From the NCBI RefSeq assembly GCF_009870125.1, contig NC_046683.1, positions 39,819,869 to 39,883,868 on the forward strand: a stretch of 64,000 bases of DNA. The letters are read 5' to 3'. Position 1 is the stretch's first letter. Each line of letters begins with the position of its first letter. Source of the stretch: Drosophila pseudoobscura (lineage: Eukaryota; Arthropoda; Insecta; Diptera; Drosophilidae). Of the stretch, positions 1-11,732 are shown in pieces. The notes under the pieces are model-generated. The model had not been told where the DNA came from. It was given only the letters and a program-made list of their open reading frames with translations, and did not search any database. A program made the translations under genes and the position numbers.

Positions 1-1820
1 CATACAGTTTTTGTTGTCGTACCCTGCCTCCCGTTTCTTCGTTCTTATACGTGGATGCTGTTGGGCGTTGGGGGTTGGGTGCCTGCCTCCAGATCCTGCC
101 CTGCCAACGTGTTAACATGGGACACAACAATATTGGCCAGATGTTTTTGACGCCAACAGCTCGTAAAACCAGCAACAAAACCCTCGACAGCACTGCCACT
201 CTCCCACACTGTCTCTCACTCTCGCTCTATCTCTGTTTGCCATATTGCCTATTGCCCCAATATGTGTCCTCTGTTTCGACACGCTCTTAACGTGGCCAAG
301 GGCCAAAGGGGTGGTGCAACGGGAATTGTCAACATTTTGTGTAACAGCATCAAAATCAATATGCACTCTGTTCCCCTCACCTCCATTGTCCTTCTCCAGC
401 AGGATGAGGATCGAGGGCTCGAGGCCTCGGAGGTAGGGAGGGGCACAGAGAGTGACGCTGCTAGCTCTTTATAATGATTGCCATTGACTGACGGAATATC
501 CTTACCGTATGACAGATATCAAGTTGTATGGCAATTGACGCGATGACATGTTGACATTTTTGCTTCATACTCGCCGTACACATGAAGTGGGTTGAAAAGA
601 GGGGGGGAATGTGTACTCCACTTGTCCACCCACTCTGCGCCCACTACTGTGCCCAATGCACCTCTTTGTCGGTCGTGTATTACAAGTGTGCTGCAGGAAA
701 ATGCAATTGTTTCCGTCGTCCAGCTGCAAAACAACGGAAGAGCCAGACCGAGCAAAGACTCCACCGACTATGGGAAACCCACAAAACTGAGTTCCTGTAA
801 ACAAAAATGATTGCCAGGGTATCAAAGCTCCCCCTTTTTCGAGTGACTGCAGGGCATCCCCCAGTCGGCTTTTAATCCTTGGCTTGCGCTCCCTTCAATG
901 CGGCTCAATGGCAATTCCAGCTGCATTCCTTTCATCAACCTTTTGTTTTCGGGATTTTCCTGGGGTACCTCTCGTGTCACGCGCACTCATCAATCGTGAG
1001 GCAATTGTTGCCCCCCATTCTATGCCACATTACCCTTCCCATCTCTCAACCCATTGACATTATGTGTTTGTTTGGCTTTTTGTGTGTGCTTCTGGCCAAA
1101 AGTTTTCCATTGCGGTTTGTTTTAGTTATTGCATTTCTTTCCACATTGTTTTGCTGTGCCATTTCGGGGTGATATGGGGCTTGGGGTTATGGGGGTTACG
1201 TGGTTGGGGGCTTGGTCAGGGGTATCCTGGAGCTGTGAATTGTTAATCCAAAAAACTGTATTTTCGCCACATTTCTCATTTGGATGTTGCGGTCTGCACT
1301 CAATTTCAATGTGCTACTATCCACTCGCAGAGAGAGGGGGGGAGAGAGAGAGAGTGCGGAGCGAATGGACACGTTGGTAACCCCATCGCCCCTGATTTCA
1401 TTCCCCATAACTCTCATCCGATTTTCACTGGGATTAGTCTTTCCTCCGTTCGCTGGCACATCCTGCATGAATTGATTTTGCATTCTAATTAACATTTCTG
1501 CCATTTTTTTCGGACATGTCCATTATGAAAATCTCACTCATGACAGTCGAAAGCCAAATAATCCCCCGATTTCGGGAGTGCAAATTGATTAACAAATGTG
1601 CAAGCATTGGACTGACAAAGTGGGGGTACTCATTCCATTTACAATCTTTCTATTAAAGTGAGGTAATATTTCATTCAAATTGATGGTCATTGGGCTCTTT
1701 GAACACCTGGCTTTCAAACAGTATTACTGTTAAGGCCAAGATCTTTTGTGTGTATACTTTTGGGATGCTTGCCTCATTTCAAACTAAATTCAACTTTAAA
1801 TTTTAAAACAGTTAAGCCAA
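1..1820. other. Intergenic, no gene seen
   Basis: Only short overlapping frames of low-complexity composition are present. There is a GA-rich run near 1327-1353 and several G-rich stretches near 1170-1230. Nothing here resembles a known protein, RNA gene or element. Confidence 0.6.
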
Positions 1821-1879
1821 GGAAGGCGTGTCTGGCTGGCGAATACGAGAACCGAGAACGAAAAGCGATCTAGAAAAGC

Positions 1880-2310
1880 AGGCCAGATCACAAACCAAAA
1901 GTAGGTGGAGGAGTTCCACCACCTGCAGATCCGCGAAAATCATGTGCAAAGACCGCAATTAGAAACTCAGCCATACCGCCTACCATGCGGCGCATGCAAC
2001 AAAGCTAGGCATCACCAATAGAGACAGTTGTAGGAAATGTGAACCTGGGGCAACCGAAACCCTGTAACATCTCATCTGCAACTGTCCTGCTCTCTTAAGG
2101 GCAATGAGGAGATACCACGGCGCACCGGTGCTGGCATCACTGGAAGATTCCTCCAAGAGGACGCCACAGCAACTACTGGCCTATGCGAAAAATGCCTCGA
2201 CTCTCGAGGACTTTAAAATCCCGTAAACACTGCCGGACAACTAAGGGCCATTTTGGCGTATGTGGTGCTCCGCTGAGGGCCGTCCGGGTTAACCTAAACT
2301 AACCTAAGTA
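1880..2310 (+). mobile_element. LINE 3' end, + strand (RNase H-bearing clade, LOA/I-like)
   Basis: A degenerate frame ends at a TAA at 2224-2226. It carries the C-terminal Cys/His knuckle of non-LTR elements with an RNase H domain: CRKCEPGATET, then HLICNCPALLRAMRR, then a tail running TPQQLLAYAKNASTLEDF. One in-frame TAA interrupts it between ET and HL, so it is dead. A short 3' UTR follows and ends in repeated AACCTAA-type units near 2290-2308. The family is inferred from the CxxC...ETxxHLxCxCP pattern, which LOA-clade elements such as Bilbo share; exact family is not determined. Only the last few hundred bases are kept, as expected for a 5'-truncated insertion. It lies opposite in strand to the LINE relic that follows. 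Confidence 0.75.
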
Positions 2311-2454
2311 AAGTGCAAGTTCGTTGGTTGTTGTTTTTTATGGAAGCCTCTTTGGCTGTGACTTTAAGCGTTTGCTATGGTGGATAGTCTTTCCATTAAA
2401 TAATCGCTTTTCTCGATCTGTACTTAGTGGTTTTCCACTAAGAGTCCCAGAACT

Positions 2455-3800
2455 AAATTATCATGCAATATATGTATGAAATGTTATATTTATTATCTCT
2501 GCATTTGTATGCCGAAGATATTTTGAGGGTTGTTTCAAAGAGATATTTTCTTATCGTGGACCATTTTGTACCAGCGCCTAAAAATTGGTCCACTGAGAGA
2601 GTGTCCTTACAGGAACAGCGCTGTGCAGTTGGTACCATTCTTCGGAGTGTCTTTCGGTTTTGGTTATGGTGATGATCCTTCTTATGTTCTTTTCAGGAAA
2701 TGCAGGAAATTTTGAGCTTTTGTAACGTGATTTGCAGCTAAATCGGCATACTCGTTTCCTTAGATACCCTGCTGACTGGGTACCCAGAACAGAGTCAGCT
2801 AATGAATGAAGTTTCGAATATCGTCCTTTATTTTATTGCGACAGCTTAAGTTTTTGACAGCTTCGGTAGTGGAGAGGCTACCAGTGCGGATCGTAAGTAG
2901 ACCACGTGTTTCATTTGCGTATATGCCGGCTTTACTAATGGCGAAAGCCTTTGCAGTGAAGATTGGGGAACAAACAGGTAGAATCTTCCTGCGATAATGA
3001 CGTTTTCGCTGTTAACCAAGGCAAAGCCGGTGTCAGACTTGTTTTTTGATGCATCGGTGAATAGCCAAAAAGAGTTGCTCCTTTTGTTTCCAAGAAAAGA
3101 CTTCTGAGCTCCCCGCTCATAGTATTTGCTTTTTTAATTGATGAAGTCGGAGATTGAAGGACGAACTCCATAGCTGCCGTGGAGGAAGGCAGAGTCGGGC
3201 CTTAGATTTTTCTGGGGGTTGTATTTTGTATTGTTTCCAGAGCATGGCGCAGCGTCGTATGGTTGAGGTTACTTTGTGTTTACGTTTGGCTTTAATGGTA
3301 CTCATGAAATATTTGTTGAGTAGAAGGATGGCTAACGACGAGAATTTTGGCAGCAGCCTGGTTGTGGACTCGTACAACCAGTGGTTGATGGACGAAAGGT
3401 CCGCTTCCGCTAAAATGCATTTTATTGGAGATGTAGGAAGGCCGCGGCGCTCGAAATTGTGGTATGGTGTTTGGATTTTTCTCATGTTTGCATCTGCACT
3501 CCATCCGAAAACCGGAAGTCCATCGTCCATTCTGGCAAGGAAAAGAGCTCTTGTGATTTTAATTAACGTATTAAAATGGATACTAGAAAATATTGAGCTA
3601 AGAAATCAAACGATGTAAAGTCTAGATTATAATTGTGGACAGTCTAAGGTCTCGACGTTCAGTGATGTTTTCTGTAAATATGCAGGATTATGCAATTATT
3701 TTTTTTCGCCACTCCTGAATATCTTGTAGTATTTTTTAAAGCAATTATGAACATCATTTGTGTTTTTAAACTAATGTTTTTATGCATAAGAATTATTTTA
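2455..3800 (-). mobile_element. I-clade LINE relic, RNase H and RT C-terminal part
   Basis: Read on the - strand, 3530-3117 encodes the region after the RT palm typical of I-like ORF2 (GLPVFGWSADANMRKIQTPYHN, here in part; then TSPIKCILAEADLSSI). The RNase H domain follows: FTDASKNKSDTGFALV near 3060-3010; after a frame change, SIFTAKAFAI near 2965-2935; and FWVPSQQGI, stop, GNEYADLAA near 2790-2730. These match the catalytic RNase H blocks of I-type elements (TDxS, TAE, GNExAD). Glu of TAE is replaced by Lys, and several stops and frame shifts break the ORF, so it is inactive. The element continues at higher coordinates beyond a nested insertion. Confidence 0.85.
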
Positions 3801-3819
3801 CTAAGCCACTAAGTCACTA

Positions 3820-4590
3820 TCGACTGTAATAACGAGAGGGAAGGTAGCGAGTTGTTGCTACGGCCGCAGTAGTCAGTATGGCTCTCCTCTGTCAGACGGC
3901 GCTAACATTGAATGATGAAAGAGTATGTGCGAGGGAGACCGGAAATAAGTCAGATCGTGCTGTCGGGCGCTGCGTAGCAACTGCGATCTTGTAGATGTTC
4001 TATGATTTTGCGTTTTTTAATTTTTTCGTATCTTAAAAATTGTGGATGCCACAGACTTTTGTCTTTTGTGGGGCGAAAGGGAGTGAAATTTTGAAATAAA
4101 CTTGGTCAGGTCACTTGGTTGCTTCAACTTTTATAGTCTCTGAGATCTAGGCGCTCATCTGGAGCGACAGCCACAGCTGGCCAGGAAACGTGTGTGTGAA
4201 ATTGCTTTCTTATTTCTGGCTATAATAATGATACGATCTGGCTAAGATTTTGCAGGCTAGACTACATTCCCTATAATTCTGTGATTTTTGTGATTTTCTC
4301 CTGACTTAAAAAATGCGGATGCCACAGATTTTCGTCCTTTGTGGGGGCGGAAGTTTTTAAATACACTTGTAACAGTGAGATATCACAGAGGTCTGCATAC
4401 AAAATGTCGTTGCTCTAGCTCTTGTAGTCCCTGATTACGGACGGACAGACATTGCTCAATCGAATCGGCTATTGATGCTGATCATGGATATCTACTCTTA
4501 ATGGGGTCGGAAACGCTTCCTTCAGGATGTTACACACATCCACTTTAACCTAAAAATCGAATATGCCCCTATACTCATTTTGAGTATTGT
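3820..4590 (+). mobile_element. DINE-1/Helentron-like element nested in the LINE
   Basis: The segment carries motifs characteristic of Drosophila DINE-1 (INE-1) elements: GTGGATGCCACAGACTTTTG followed by a TTTGTGGGG block, a CTCTGAGATCTAGGCGCTCA block, a GGACGGACAGACATTGCTCA block with CGAATCGGCT, and GGGGTCGGAAACGCTTCCTT near the 3' side. The internal motif occurs twice (about 4041-4077 and 4314-4350, roughly 273 bp apart), so the insert is a diverged partial tandem dimer. A perfect 7-bp hairpin with a 3-nt loop at 4571-4587 sits at the expected position of the Helitron-type 3' hairpin. No coding capacity, so it was mobilised in trans. It splits the RT domain of the - strand LINE and is therefore younger than that LINE. 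Exact ends are uncertain by tens of bases. Confidence 0.75.
4571..4587 (+). repeat. Hairpin near 3' end of the Helentron-like element
   Basis: ATACTCA, loop TTT, TGAGTAT: a perfect 7-bp stem. Helitron-type elements carry a short hairpin close to their 3' terminus, and this one follows the conserved 3' block of the element. Confidence 0.6.
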
Positions 4591-4619
4591 GTATTAAAAG
4601 TATGACGTAAAGAGAAAGA

Positions 4620-5530
4620 GTGCAATTGGAAGAGAGTGAATATTATTGATCCGAACTCTGAAGGAAGTACGAATCCTAACGGCCTTTGTACCCACACCCC
4701 AAAGTGTCAAGGACGGCAAACGCTCTTTCAAAAGCCGTTCCTAGCAAAGAGACATGATTTTTAGAGCACAGAACGTCTGACATGAAATTTTTGATTTTCA
4801 GAAGAGTCAATAGTGCTGTGCTTGCGCTTAAAAGTAACTTGTTTGTGCGATAGAAAATTGATCCTGTCCAGATATCAAATTAATCTGCGTGATAAAAATT
4901 AAAAAAAAAAATTGGTTGGGCAAGGAAGCTGTGAGATTGGCCTTAAGCTCAATCTCGGGTGTAGGTTTATTTGGCTTTGGAACAGGGACAACAGATGCCA
5001 CAGACCAAATGTGGGGGTAGATGCCATTGTTAAAAATAAAGTTATACATAGATGTTTATAAGTCCCTGCATAGCATTGTGATGTATATTCTTTCGAATTG
5101 TTTATGATTTCCTATCAACTCCTGGGGTTTTTCCTCTTCTTCGAAGACTCGAGTTCGATAAATGTCATAGGGGTGTCAAGGTATCTGAGGTGAATAATGC
5201 AGTTGGCCTATATTTCATGGCAAGACTGGAACTTTCCATGTTCAAGTAATCTGCAGAGAAGTTGTGGTCTTCTGAATAATTTGACTAGTGTGTGGAAATA
5301 GGTGTATAGCTGCCTGACAGGCTTTTTAAGGGTGCTCTGTGTATGTCAGTTAGAGTTTTGATGCCAGATTTTTTGTTAGAATTTTGGGGGAAGCTTTGAA
5401 AAAAGCTTTAGCTCTCTTATATGCCACCAGATTTCGGATCGTTTGGTCAAGTTTGAAGTTTGTCTATAGTGCCTGCTTGTGATCAAGTTGTTTAGTGAGG
5501 GTGGCGTTCCACTAAACTATTTTAGCTTTG
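4620..5530 (-). mobile_element. I-clade LINE relic, reverse transcriptase N-terminal half
   Basis: On the - strand the segment encodes the linker and RT fingers/palm of an I-like ORF2: a LVAYKRAKAFFK block near 5400, a GVDR motif near 5110, a NNGIYPHIWSVASVVPVPKP block at about 5030-4960 with NKP following, and KNHVSLLGTAFERAFAVLDT near 4760-4700. The last corresponds to RT motif A, where the catalytic Asp of the usual FxxAFD pattern is now Ala. Frame shifts and stops are frequent. Orientation and order agree with the RNase H part at 2455-3800, so both belong to one insertion split by the Helentron-like element. Confidence 0.8.
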
Positions 5531-7110
5531 TGCGCTACTCGCACTGGCGACTATGCACCATCCATTTCGGGGATGGTCCGTACATTTTCGCCGCTCCCAA
5601 AATTTCTCAGTTATTCCACCATCCATCTGCGATTTTCCTAAACCGCACGTTTATATGCGTTATTTAGACGACGGTTTTACGTAGCCTAGACATATTTCAA
5701 ATCGATCAAGAGCAAAAAAAAAAAACAAAAATACACCAAAAAGAAATAATCTTAATAAAATGAAGAGAGCAAAAATGTGTGGTAGTAAGTTCAATAAATA
5801 TACATATACATATGTATATATACACATATATGTATTTGCTTTAATTTTTTATGATTAGAATTTTTCAGCCATTAAATAAACAAATAGAATAATACTAGGT
5901 ATTTTTGCGGGGGTCCCGAAACAGTTTCGTCAATGTCGACCAAGACATATCTAACTGGTGCTCTAGAATTCTTTCTGCAAACAAAGCGCCGGACAGTGTC
6001 GATTTAGACGAAAAGAGGTGGCAAAAGTCGAAGATTTCTTTTGCGCTTTGGATACAATCAATACACGCATCTAATAGAGAATTTTCCAGAGCTTTGAAAA
6101 ATCAATTTTCAAAGTAATCGGAATTGTTTCAGTGCACAACACTTTTTTAAACTTTAATTCAAATACTACATCTTTCAGGTGGAAAAAAAGTAAACTATGT
6201 AACGTATGATTCTGTTTTTGGTATCGAGAAACAGATATTACAAAAAATACAGGAATATGAATATGTGCAAGTCATCACGAATTAAGCAAAACCAAGACCT
6301 TTTCAACATGTTGGCAGCCTCTTTAGATTCATATATTTCATCCATTAGATATGTACATATGTGGGATCACAAATTAAATCGCCGCAGTTATTCTTCAGAA
6401 ATGATAAGTTTATTAGATATTCCTCCCACTAAACAGAAGGGTGAGGATTATTTTACAGAAACAAAAATTCAAACAACTTTCAGATTAAACAATTGTTTTT
6501 TATTTGATATAATTGGGCTAATTTGAAATTTTAATAAAAAATAATATTTTATAGTAAAAAACATCATTAAAAGTATCTTATCGATAAGCAAAAATAAAAA
6601 TTGAGCATTTTACATAGGACCGGCAACAAAGTTCAACTTTAACCCATTATTGTGAAGCTTTTAGACATTGTAACACAATGTACTTAAGCAGATTTTATTC
6701 TGAACGTTTTTTCTTTCAAATGCAGTTTGTTTCATAAAGATGTTTTTATTTGTTCAGATGTTATTAATTTAGCAAGCTGAAACGGCAGATTGTCCCATTG
6801 TGCGTCGCACCAAAGCGGGTTATATTGGAAAATCTTCTGGAGATTGTTCGGGATATGCTTGAAGTCCAGACTGAGCAGCAGAATTTACAGGAGCAGCACC
6901 AGGAATCCAGCAAACCAAGCGGGAGAGACTCAAGCAAGTTGCGAGCAACCAAGGCCAAACCTGCTTCTAAACAGAACTGCAATTTCAAAGCGAGTTCAAG
7001 AGTAAAGTGGTTTTTACACATATGGATTGTTTTATTATAGCCAATAAAAAGACAATTTACTAATTTTAAATTGTTGAAGTTTCAAAATTCAGATCAAAAC
7101 TTTGTTATTT
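5530..7110. other. AT-rich block interrupting the LINE, origin unknown
   Basis: The LINE's endonuclease (about 7.3-7.7 kb) and RT (about 5.5 kb) should be a few hundred bases apart but are separated by about 1.8 kb, so this block is probably a further nested insertion. It contains an A-run at 5710-5721, a TATA/CATATG-rich palindromic stretch at 5807-5836, an ATG-started 106-codon frame at 6206-6526 (+), and a 70-codon frame ending at 6117 (+) that could be joined to it by splicing. None is recognised. A + strand stretch at about 6776-7000 reads like part of a protein (EIVRDMLEVQTEQQNLQEQ) just after an AG. No terminal repeats or target duplication were identified by eye. Confidence 0.45.
6206..6526 (+). 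CDS. Unrecognised 106-aa ORF in the AT-rich insert
   Basis: An ATG-started frame of 106 codons in sequence with roughly two-thirds A+T, where chance frames of this length are uncommon. The product is basic and rich in Asn, Ser, Tyr and Ile, with no signal peptide, membrane segment or motif I recognise. The preceding frame (ending 6117) closes just after a possible donor (AAAGTAATC, about 6110), and a possible acceptor (ATCTTTCAG) lies at about 6179, so a spliced transposon ORF is conceivable. A chance frame is equally possible. Confidence 0.2.
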   Translation: MILFLVSRNRYYKKYRNMNMCKSSRIKQNQDLFNMLAASLDSYISSIRYVHMWDHKLNRRSYSSEMISLLDIPPTKQKGEDYFTETKIQTTFRLNNCFLFDIIGLI

Positions 7111-7289
7111 TATGCTCATCAGCTGCTTTTTGTCGGATGGTGCCAGTGCGAGAATCCCGTTTCCTCAGGATATGCTCTGAGTGCAGAGCCCTTTAGCTGC
7201 ATTCCTTATAACTTTGGTCATTATGGTAACTTTTTTGTAAATACTTAAGATGTTTTGTGATGCCGTAAGTGGCGAGAGTAGGTGACAAA

Positions 7290-8400
7290 ATTGATCACAG
7301 TTTATTTATTTATTTTTTCTAGCTCAATATGCGTGACGAAAGAGGGGGATCGGAAAGTGATTGCCTCCGTAAAGTGAGTTTGCGATTGACCAATTGCATC
7401 TATCAATAATCTGGGGCGGATATTATTGTCAGATCAACGTGCGCAAACGAATTGTGTGTGAAAAAGACGGGATGCCTCAGAGAGAAAGCTTTCAATTATT
7501 TTTCCGCGAAAGTGGAAGTGGTCTCCAGGAGTTTAAGTCTCCGGAGAGGATAAGAGGCTGATGACTAGGAGGTATAAGCCGATTGCGATCTTTGGGTTTG
7601 ATTATAAACGCAATGCCTTTCAGAGATTGTTCTGAAACCGGGCAATTGGCAATAGGGCCAATCTCTAGCTCAGCTGTTGTTATATTGTCATGGCTATTAA
7701 AGTATCCATTCTAAGATCTGGGTTTATTATATTCTTGTAGATGTGCGGTAAATGTGTCTTTTGAATACGTGTAACATCTGGGCTTACTGTGTTCATGAGT
7801 GTTATTAGCTAGTGATAGTTATTTATGTAGTAGTTAATGTTGCATCGCTGTACGCACTTTTTAATAGCCATAGAAAATAAATATCCCATATTTGTTTTGG
7901 AACGTATTTCCCTGACTTTGACTGTGTTCCAGCAGTTGTTCATTTTGCTTGGGAGAGTGTAAATTAAAAGTGAATAAGATTACGCCAGTTGGAGTGGAGT
8001 TGATTCGCCTTCGATTCTCTTGTTCAATTTGTACATTGAGGAAACTTGTTGGCTCTTCAGTTCGATTACTATTTCGTTTATGAAGCAGGTTTATGAAGCT
8101 TGCAGGTTATATCGCACAATCCGTAAGCTTCTCGGTTCTTAAGAATTTTTCGGCGATTTCATTAATCCTAACGAGTAAGAGCAGGGTGAAGCCACGAAGT
8201 GTGGATATAGAGATATTTTCTTTGCTTATAAACTTTATAAATTCTTTTTCTACTAGCCAACGCCAACTTGAAAGTTTTTCACCAACCATGGCCCCTGGGC
8301 CTCAACATTTTGATACTTTTTTGTATCTCAATTGTGGGGGCTCCTCTCTTGTGGAAGTTCCGGGTGGTCCTGATCAGGATAATTATAGAAGAAATGATGA
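7290..8400 (-). mobile_element. I-clade LINE relic, endonuclease and ORF1 (gag-like)
   Basis: The 5' part of the - strand LINE. ORF1 reads from about 8340 downward: KFISKENISISTLRG, ...NEIAEKFLRTEKLTDC near 8200-8110, then a KSQQVSSMYKLNKRIEGEST block near 8040-7990, then after a frame change TPTGVILFTFNL and LPSKMNNCWNTVKVRE near 7950-7900. This series is typical of I-type gag proteins just before the zinc knuckles, which are not intact. The apurinic-type endonuclease follows near 7590-7300: YIPPSHQPLILSGDLNSW (the GDFN block, here GDLN) and GGNHFPIPL (the SDHFPI block, with S-D changed to G-N). Catalytic residues are altered and frames broken, so it is inactive. The 5' end is near 8.4-8.5 kb. 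Confidence 0.75.
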
Positions 8401-8479
8401 AAGCAAGTGTTGAGCGCGGAGACTCCCGGGTGGAGCCCCAAAGAAAGTTCTTCAAAACATCATATGAGGTGTTTTAAAT

Positions 8480-11400
8480 TAGATTGGTTTGTGGGTGTAT
8501 TACGAAGATAGGAGCATACACTCTAGATAAACGATATGCCTTTTTCTCAAACGCTTTCATCCGGAAATGCCTTGAAATGGATGAAATACACATAAAATAT
8601 GTATATATCTAACATTCAGTGTTCGGGGTTCGTAAGTGCAGAATCAGATACAGTTGCAGATACAGATACAGATATGCATAGCCATGATATCAGTTTGTCC
8701 TCTCTCTTTCTGCCTCTGTCTGCCTCCATCTGTGAACGCTGTTTGCTTTTGGCCACAAACAATAGTGTGGGATGCCTGGCATGGGCATCAATTTGCAGCG
8801 TTGGCATTGCTTGATTATGAAATGAATTATTTGCATTAAAGTGCACACAGCAATGTACACACAGCAATGAAGGCACAGGTACAGTGAAGACAGTCTAGGC
8901 AGACACTGAACGGGTTTTACTGCTAGACCAAACGCTCGTAAGAGACCATCGTGTGCTGGTTCCATCGTGTATGCCCCAATTGAGAGTGAGCCCTGTTTCC
9001 TGCGTAACTATAATATCATCAGCGACAGCATCGTCATCAGAATGGGAGCTCTGCTAATTATCATTAGCTAAACGCATCACGCGTGTACGCACAGTCAGAG
9101 GCACAGGCATAGGCACAGTCAGAGCCTCCATAGCGGAAACGGAAACGTTGAAAAAGCAATTGGCAAATGGCCTCCTGCTCCGGCTTCTGCCCCTCACCAC
9201 TGCTCCACCTCCCTGTACTGCTTCGTGCAATTTATTGGCAGCTGCAATTAGCTGGGCGCCAACATCCGTTGGAGCTTGCCAATTGTTTGCGGGTTTCCCG
9301 TGACCCCTTTACCCATTATATCGACCCCCTTCTGGGAAGGCTTTGCACCCTTTCCTGGCCTGGTTTTGAAGAGCACATCCACAAGTGTCTCAAACGCTGA
9401 AAACGAACGTAACCCATGTCCAAATATTAAGTATGCTACTGATTATCGTTACTCGTAGTGATAGAATGAACACATTGCATACATAGCTTGGAGGCAAGAG
9501 TACACATGTGTCCCGGCAAAGTTGTATATGTTTATATCCTTCCTTAATTTATATCCTTCTTGATCTGTTCTCTTCCTCTGTTTGTGTACCTTTACCGCTC
9601 TGTCCCAACGTCTCAAGTCTCAACGTCTGAGAAATGAGCAAGAAATTGCTCTTTGTAGCTAATTGCAAGGGAACTTTAATGCACTGCAGCCATTAGCCAC
9701 ACGCCCTCTTTGCAACAGCCCCCTCTTTACCCTCTCTGAGTGATCCTTTTCCAGCCACGCCCACCAGAATGGCTCCACAATTAATTGGTTTCATTTTTTT
9801 GGGAATCCTTTCCTGCGCTTCATTTCAATTTGCGCAGAGAGTTCTGTGCTCCTTCTCCCGTCTCCTGCACTCTGGCTCCTCTTTAGGGTGCAATTTTTGG
9901 GGGCGGTTTAGGGGGAGTTGTTTATTGCACTTGCAACATCCGCTCTGCAAACGAAGATAAATTGTTACTTTTCAAGTTGTGCTTCTTCGGGTTTCTGTTG
10001 CTATTTTTTCGTTTTACCGTTTTTCAGTTACAGTTTTTGGGTTTTTCTGCCAGCAGCTGTTGCTGCCCCCACTGGCCTCACTGCAGTAGATGGGGTCTTC
10101 CCTTGGATATGCTTCTACTTTATGAACGGCAGAAATATCCAGAAGCTAAGCATTAATCCGTTGATTATTCTACCCCCTTCTACCATTATTCCTATTCCGA
10201 TAGATGGATGCAAGTTGTGGTTGATGCGGCCTGGTAACAGGGAGAGAGGTTCCAATCCCGGCTTCCATTTTGAGATGGAGCAGGCGGCACATGGGTGCCG
10301 CACTTCGGCCCCGAAACAACTGATTAAACTCGATCCCTGGAGCGGGGTACATAAAATTAACATGATTTGCCGATTAGCCGACCGCATCGATAAGGCCGGC
10401 TTATCGGTGGCATCGAGTGGGCCATTACGATTACGATTACGTGGTGCGTATCGAGAGCACGCACTTCCGCGTGTGCATCAGGCTTGAGTCCAGTTAAATG
10501 AAACAAGTGTGATGGATTAATGCATTCCACATACGAGCATGTGCTCATATCTGTGTATTACAATGTGTCGATAAGGCTAACCGATAGGAAGCCGATAACA
10601 TGCAGCTGTGCTTTGTTGATGCTGTGATGCAACTACTTCCACTGTTAGTAGAACTAATCTTTCTTTTTCAGTTGTCGACGTGCTGAATGGATCTTAAATT
10701 AAGTAGTAGTATATGGAGTGGTGTTAGAAGTGACAGTAGAAATAATAGGTGCAGCAGTATAAGTGGCAATATAAATATAAGTAGCAAGACAAGAGGTTGA
10801 GGCAAGAGCAGTAGTGGTAAAATTATAAGTAAAACATCAGTTTGAGTACCAATAGAAGTATCGCACTTTTCGTATAGTAATAGCAGTTTCAGTAGAAGTG
10901 CCAGAAGTATGCCGGGAGTATAAGTTTCAATAAAAGTACATGAAGAGGAATTGGTAGCATTATCATTATAAGTAGTATAATTAAGGGCTTAGCACTTCGT
11001 GTAGTTAGACGTATTAAAAAGCAATAGCTGTTGCAGTGACATAGCTGTTCGGCTGTTTAATGGCCAGACAAAGGTCCATACAATTCTCGTGCAATAATTT
11101 TTTCTAAATTTATTGAACCTAATTTAGCCAATTTACATATAATTTCATTGACTTTGAAGCAAAAACCTATTCAAATGTGCCAAAGTCCATTTTTTTGCTC
11201 TTTTTTTTTGATACGGAGAAGGATATATTGTTTATATTTGAAGTATCATATTTTGGTGTATACATATTTTAAAAACCTCACGTTCGATTATTGCTGAAAA
11301 TAGGTCTGCTTAATCACTTTGCAAATAGGGCAACAAATTTCTAAAAATTTAAATTTATGATTCTTTTTATGAACAATGTATATATATAAATTTCTTTGTC

Positions 11401-11500
11401 CCTCAATTACTTCAGGGGCATACAAAATTAGCAACGCCTTGCTTCAAACGTTTAAAATTTTTTTGAGATTTTTTCTCAAAAATGTTTAACTTTTTAAGTG
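8480..11500. other. Intergenic, no gene seen
   Basis: Moderately AT-rich, with GATACA-type short repeats near 8645-8675 and a long stretch (about 10690-10950) made of degenerate AGTA/AGAAGT units on the + strand. Frames here either lack an ATG or are simple-sequence. The T-rich stretch 11090-11500 directly upstream of the DUF1397 gene has no clear exon. Confidence 0.5.
10690..10950 (+). repeat. Degenerate AGTA-rich low-complexity tract
   Basis: Irregular recurrences of AGTAG, AAGTA and AGTAGAA over about 260 bases, purine-rich on the + strand. There is no fixed period, so it looks like a decayed microsatellite. Confidence 0.5.
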
Positions 11501-11732
11501 TTTATACATTTCCCTATCCACTTCTCTCTCTGGTTCGGTCTGTTGTTGGGTTGTTGTTTTCGGAGGCCGTATACGGACGCTCTCGGACATTTGTGTGTTG
11601 TTTACTCGCCCGATTAGTGGCAGCAGACAGGGACTGGGGCTCTATCTGGCGATAGTGCTGCCTTAATCTCAGACATTGACCGCAGCCACCCCACCCCCTG
11701 GGGGCGCCCCTTCCCCTGGCCACCCCCGTCAC

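Noticed and set aside
9885..9945. TATTGCACTTG, resembling the start of a miR-92-family microRNA
   Set aside because: Only a 7-bp stem with GTGCAAT upstream forms; no precursor-like hairpin.
10220..10290. Possible tRNA, from GGTTCCAATCC resembling a T-arm
   Set aside because: No matching acceptor stem, D-arm or anticodon arm could be paired upstream.
9918..10487. 189-codon + strand frame
   Set aside because: Starts at TTG, crosses simple T-rich and repeat sequence and has no recognisable domain.
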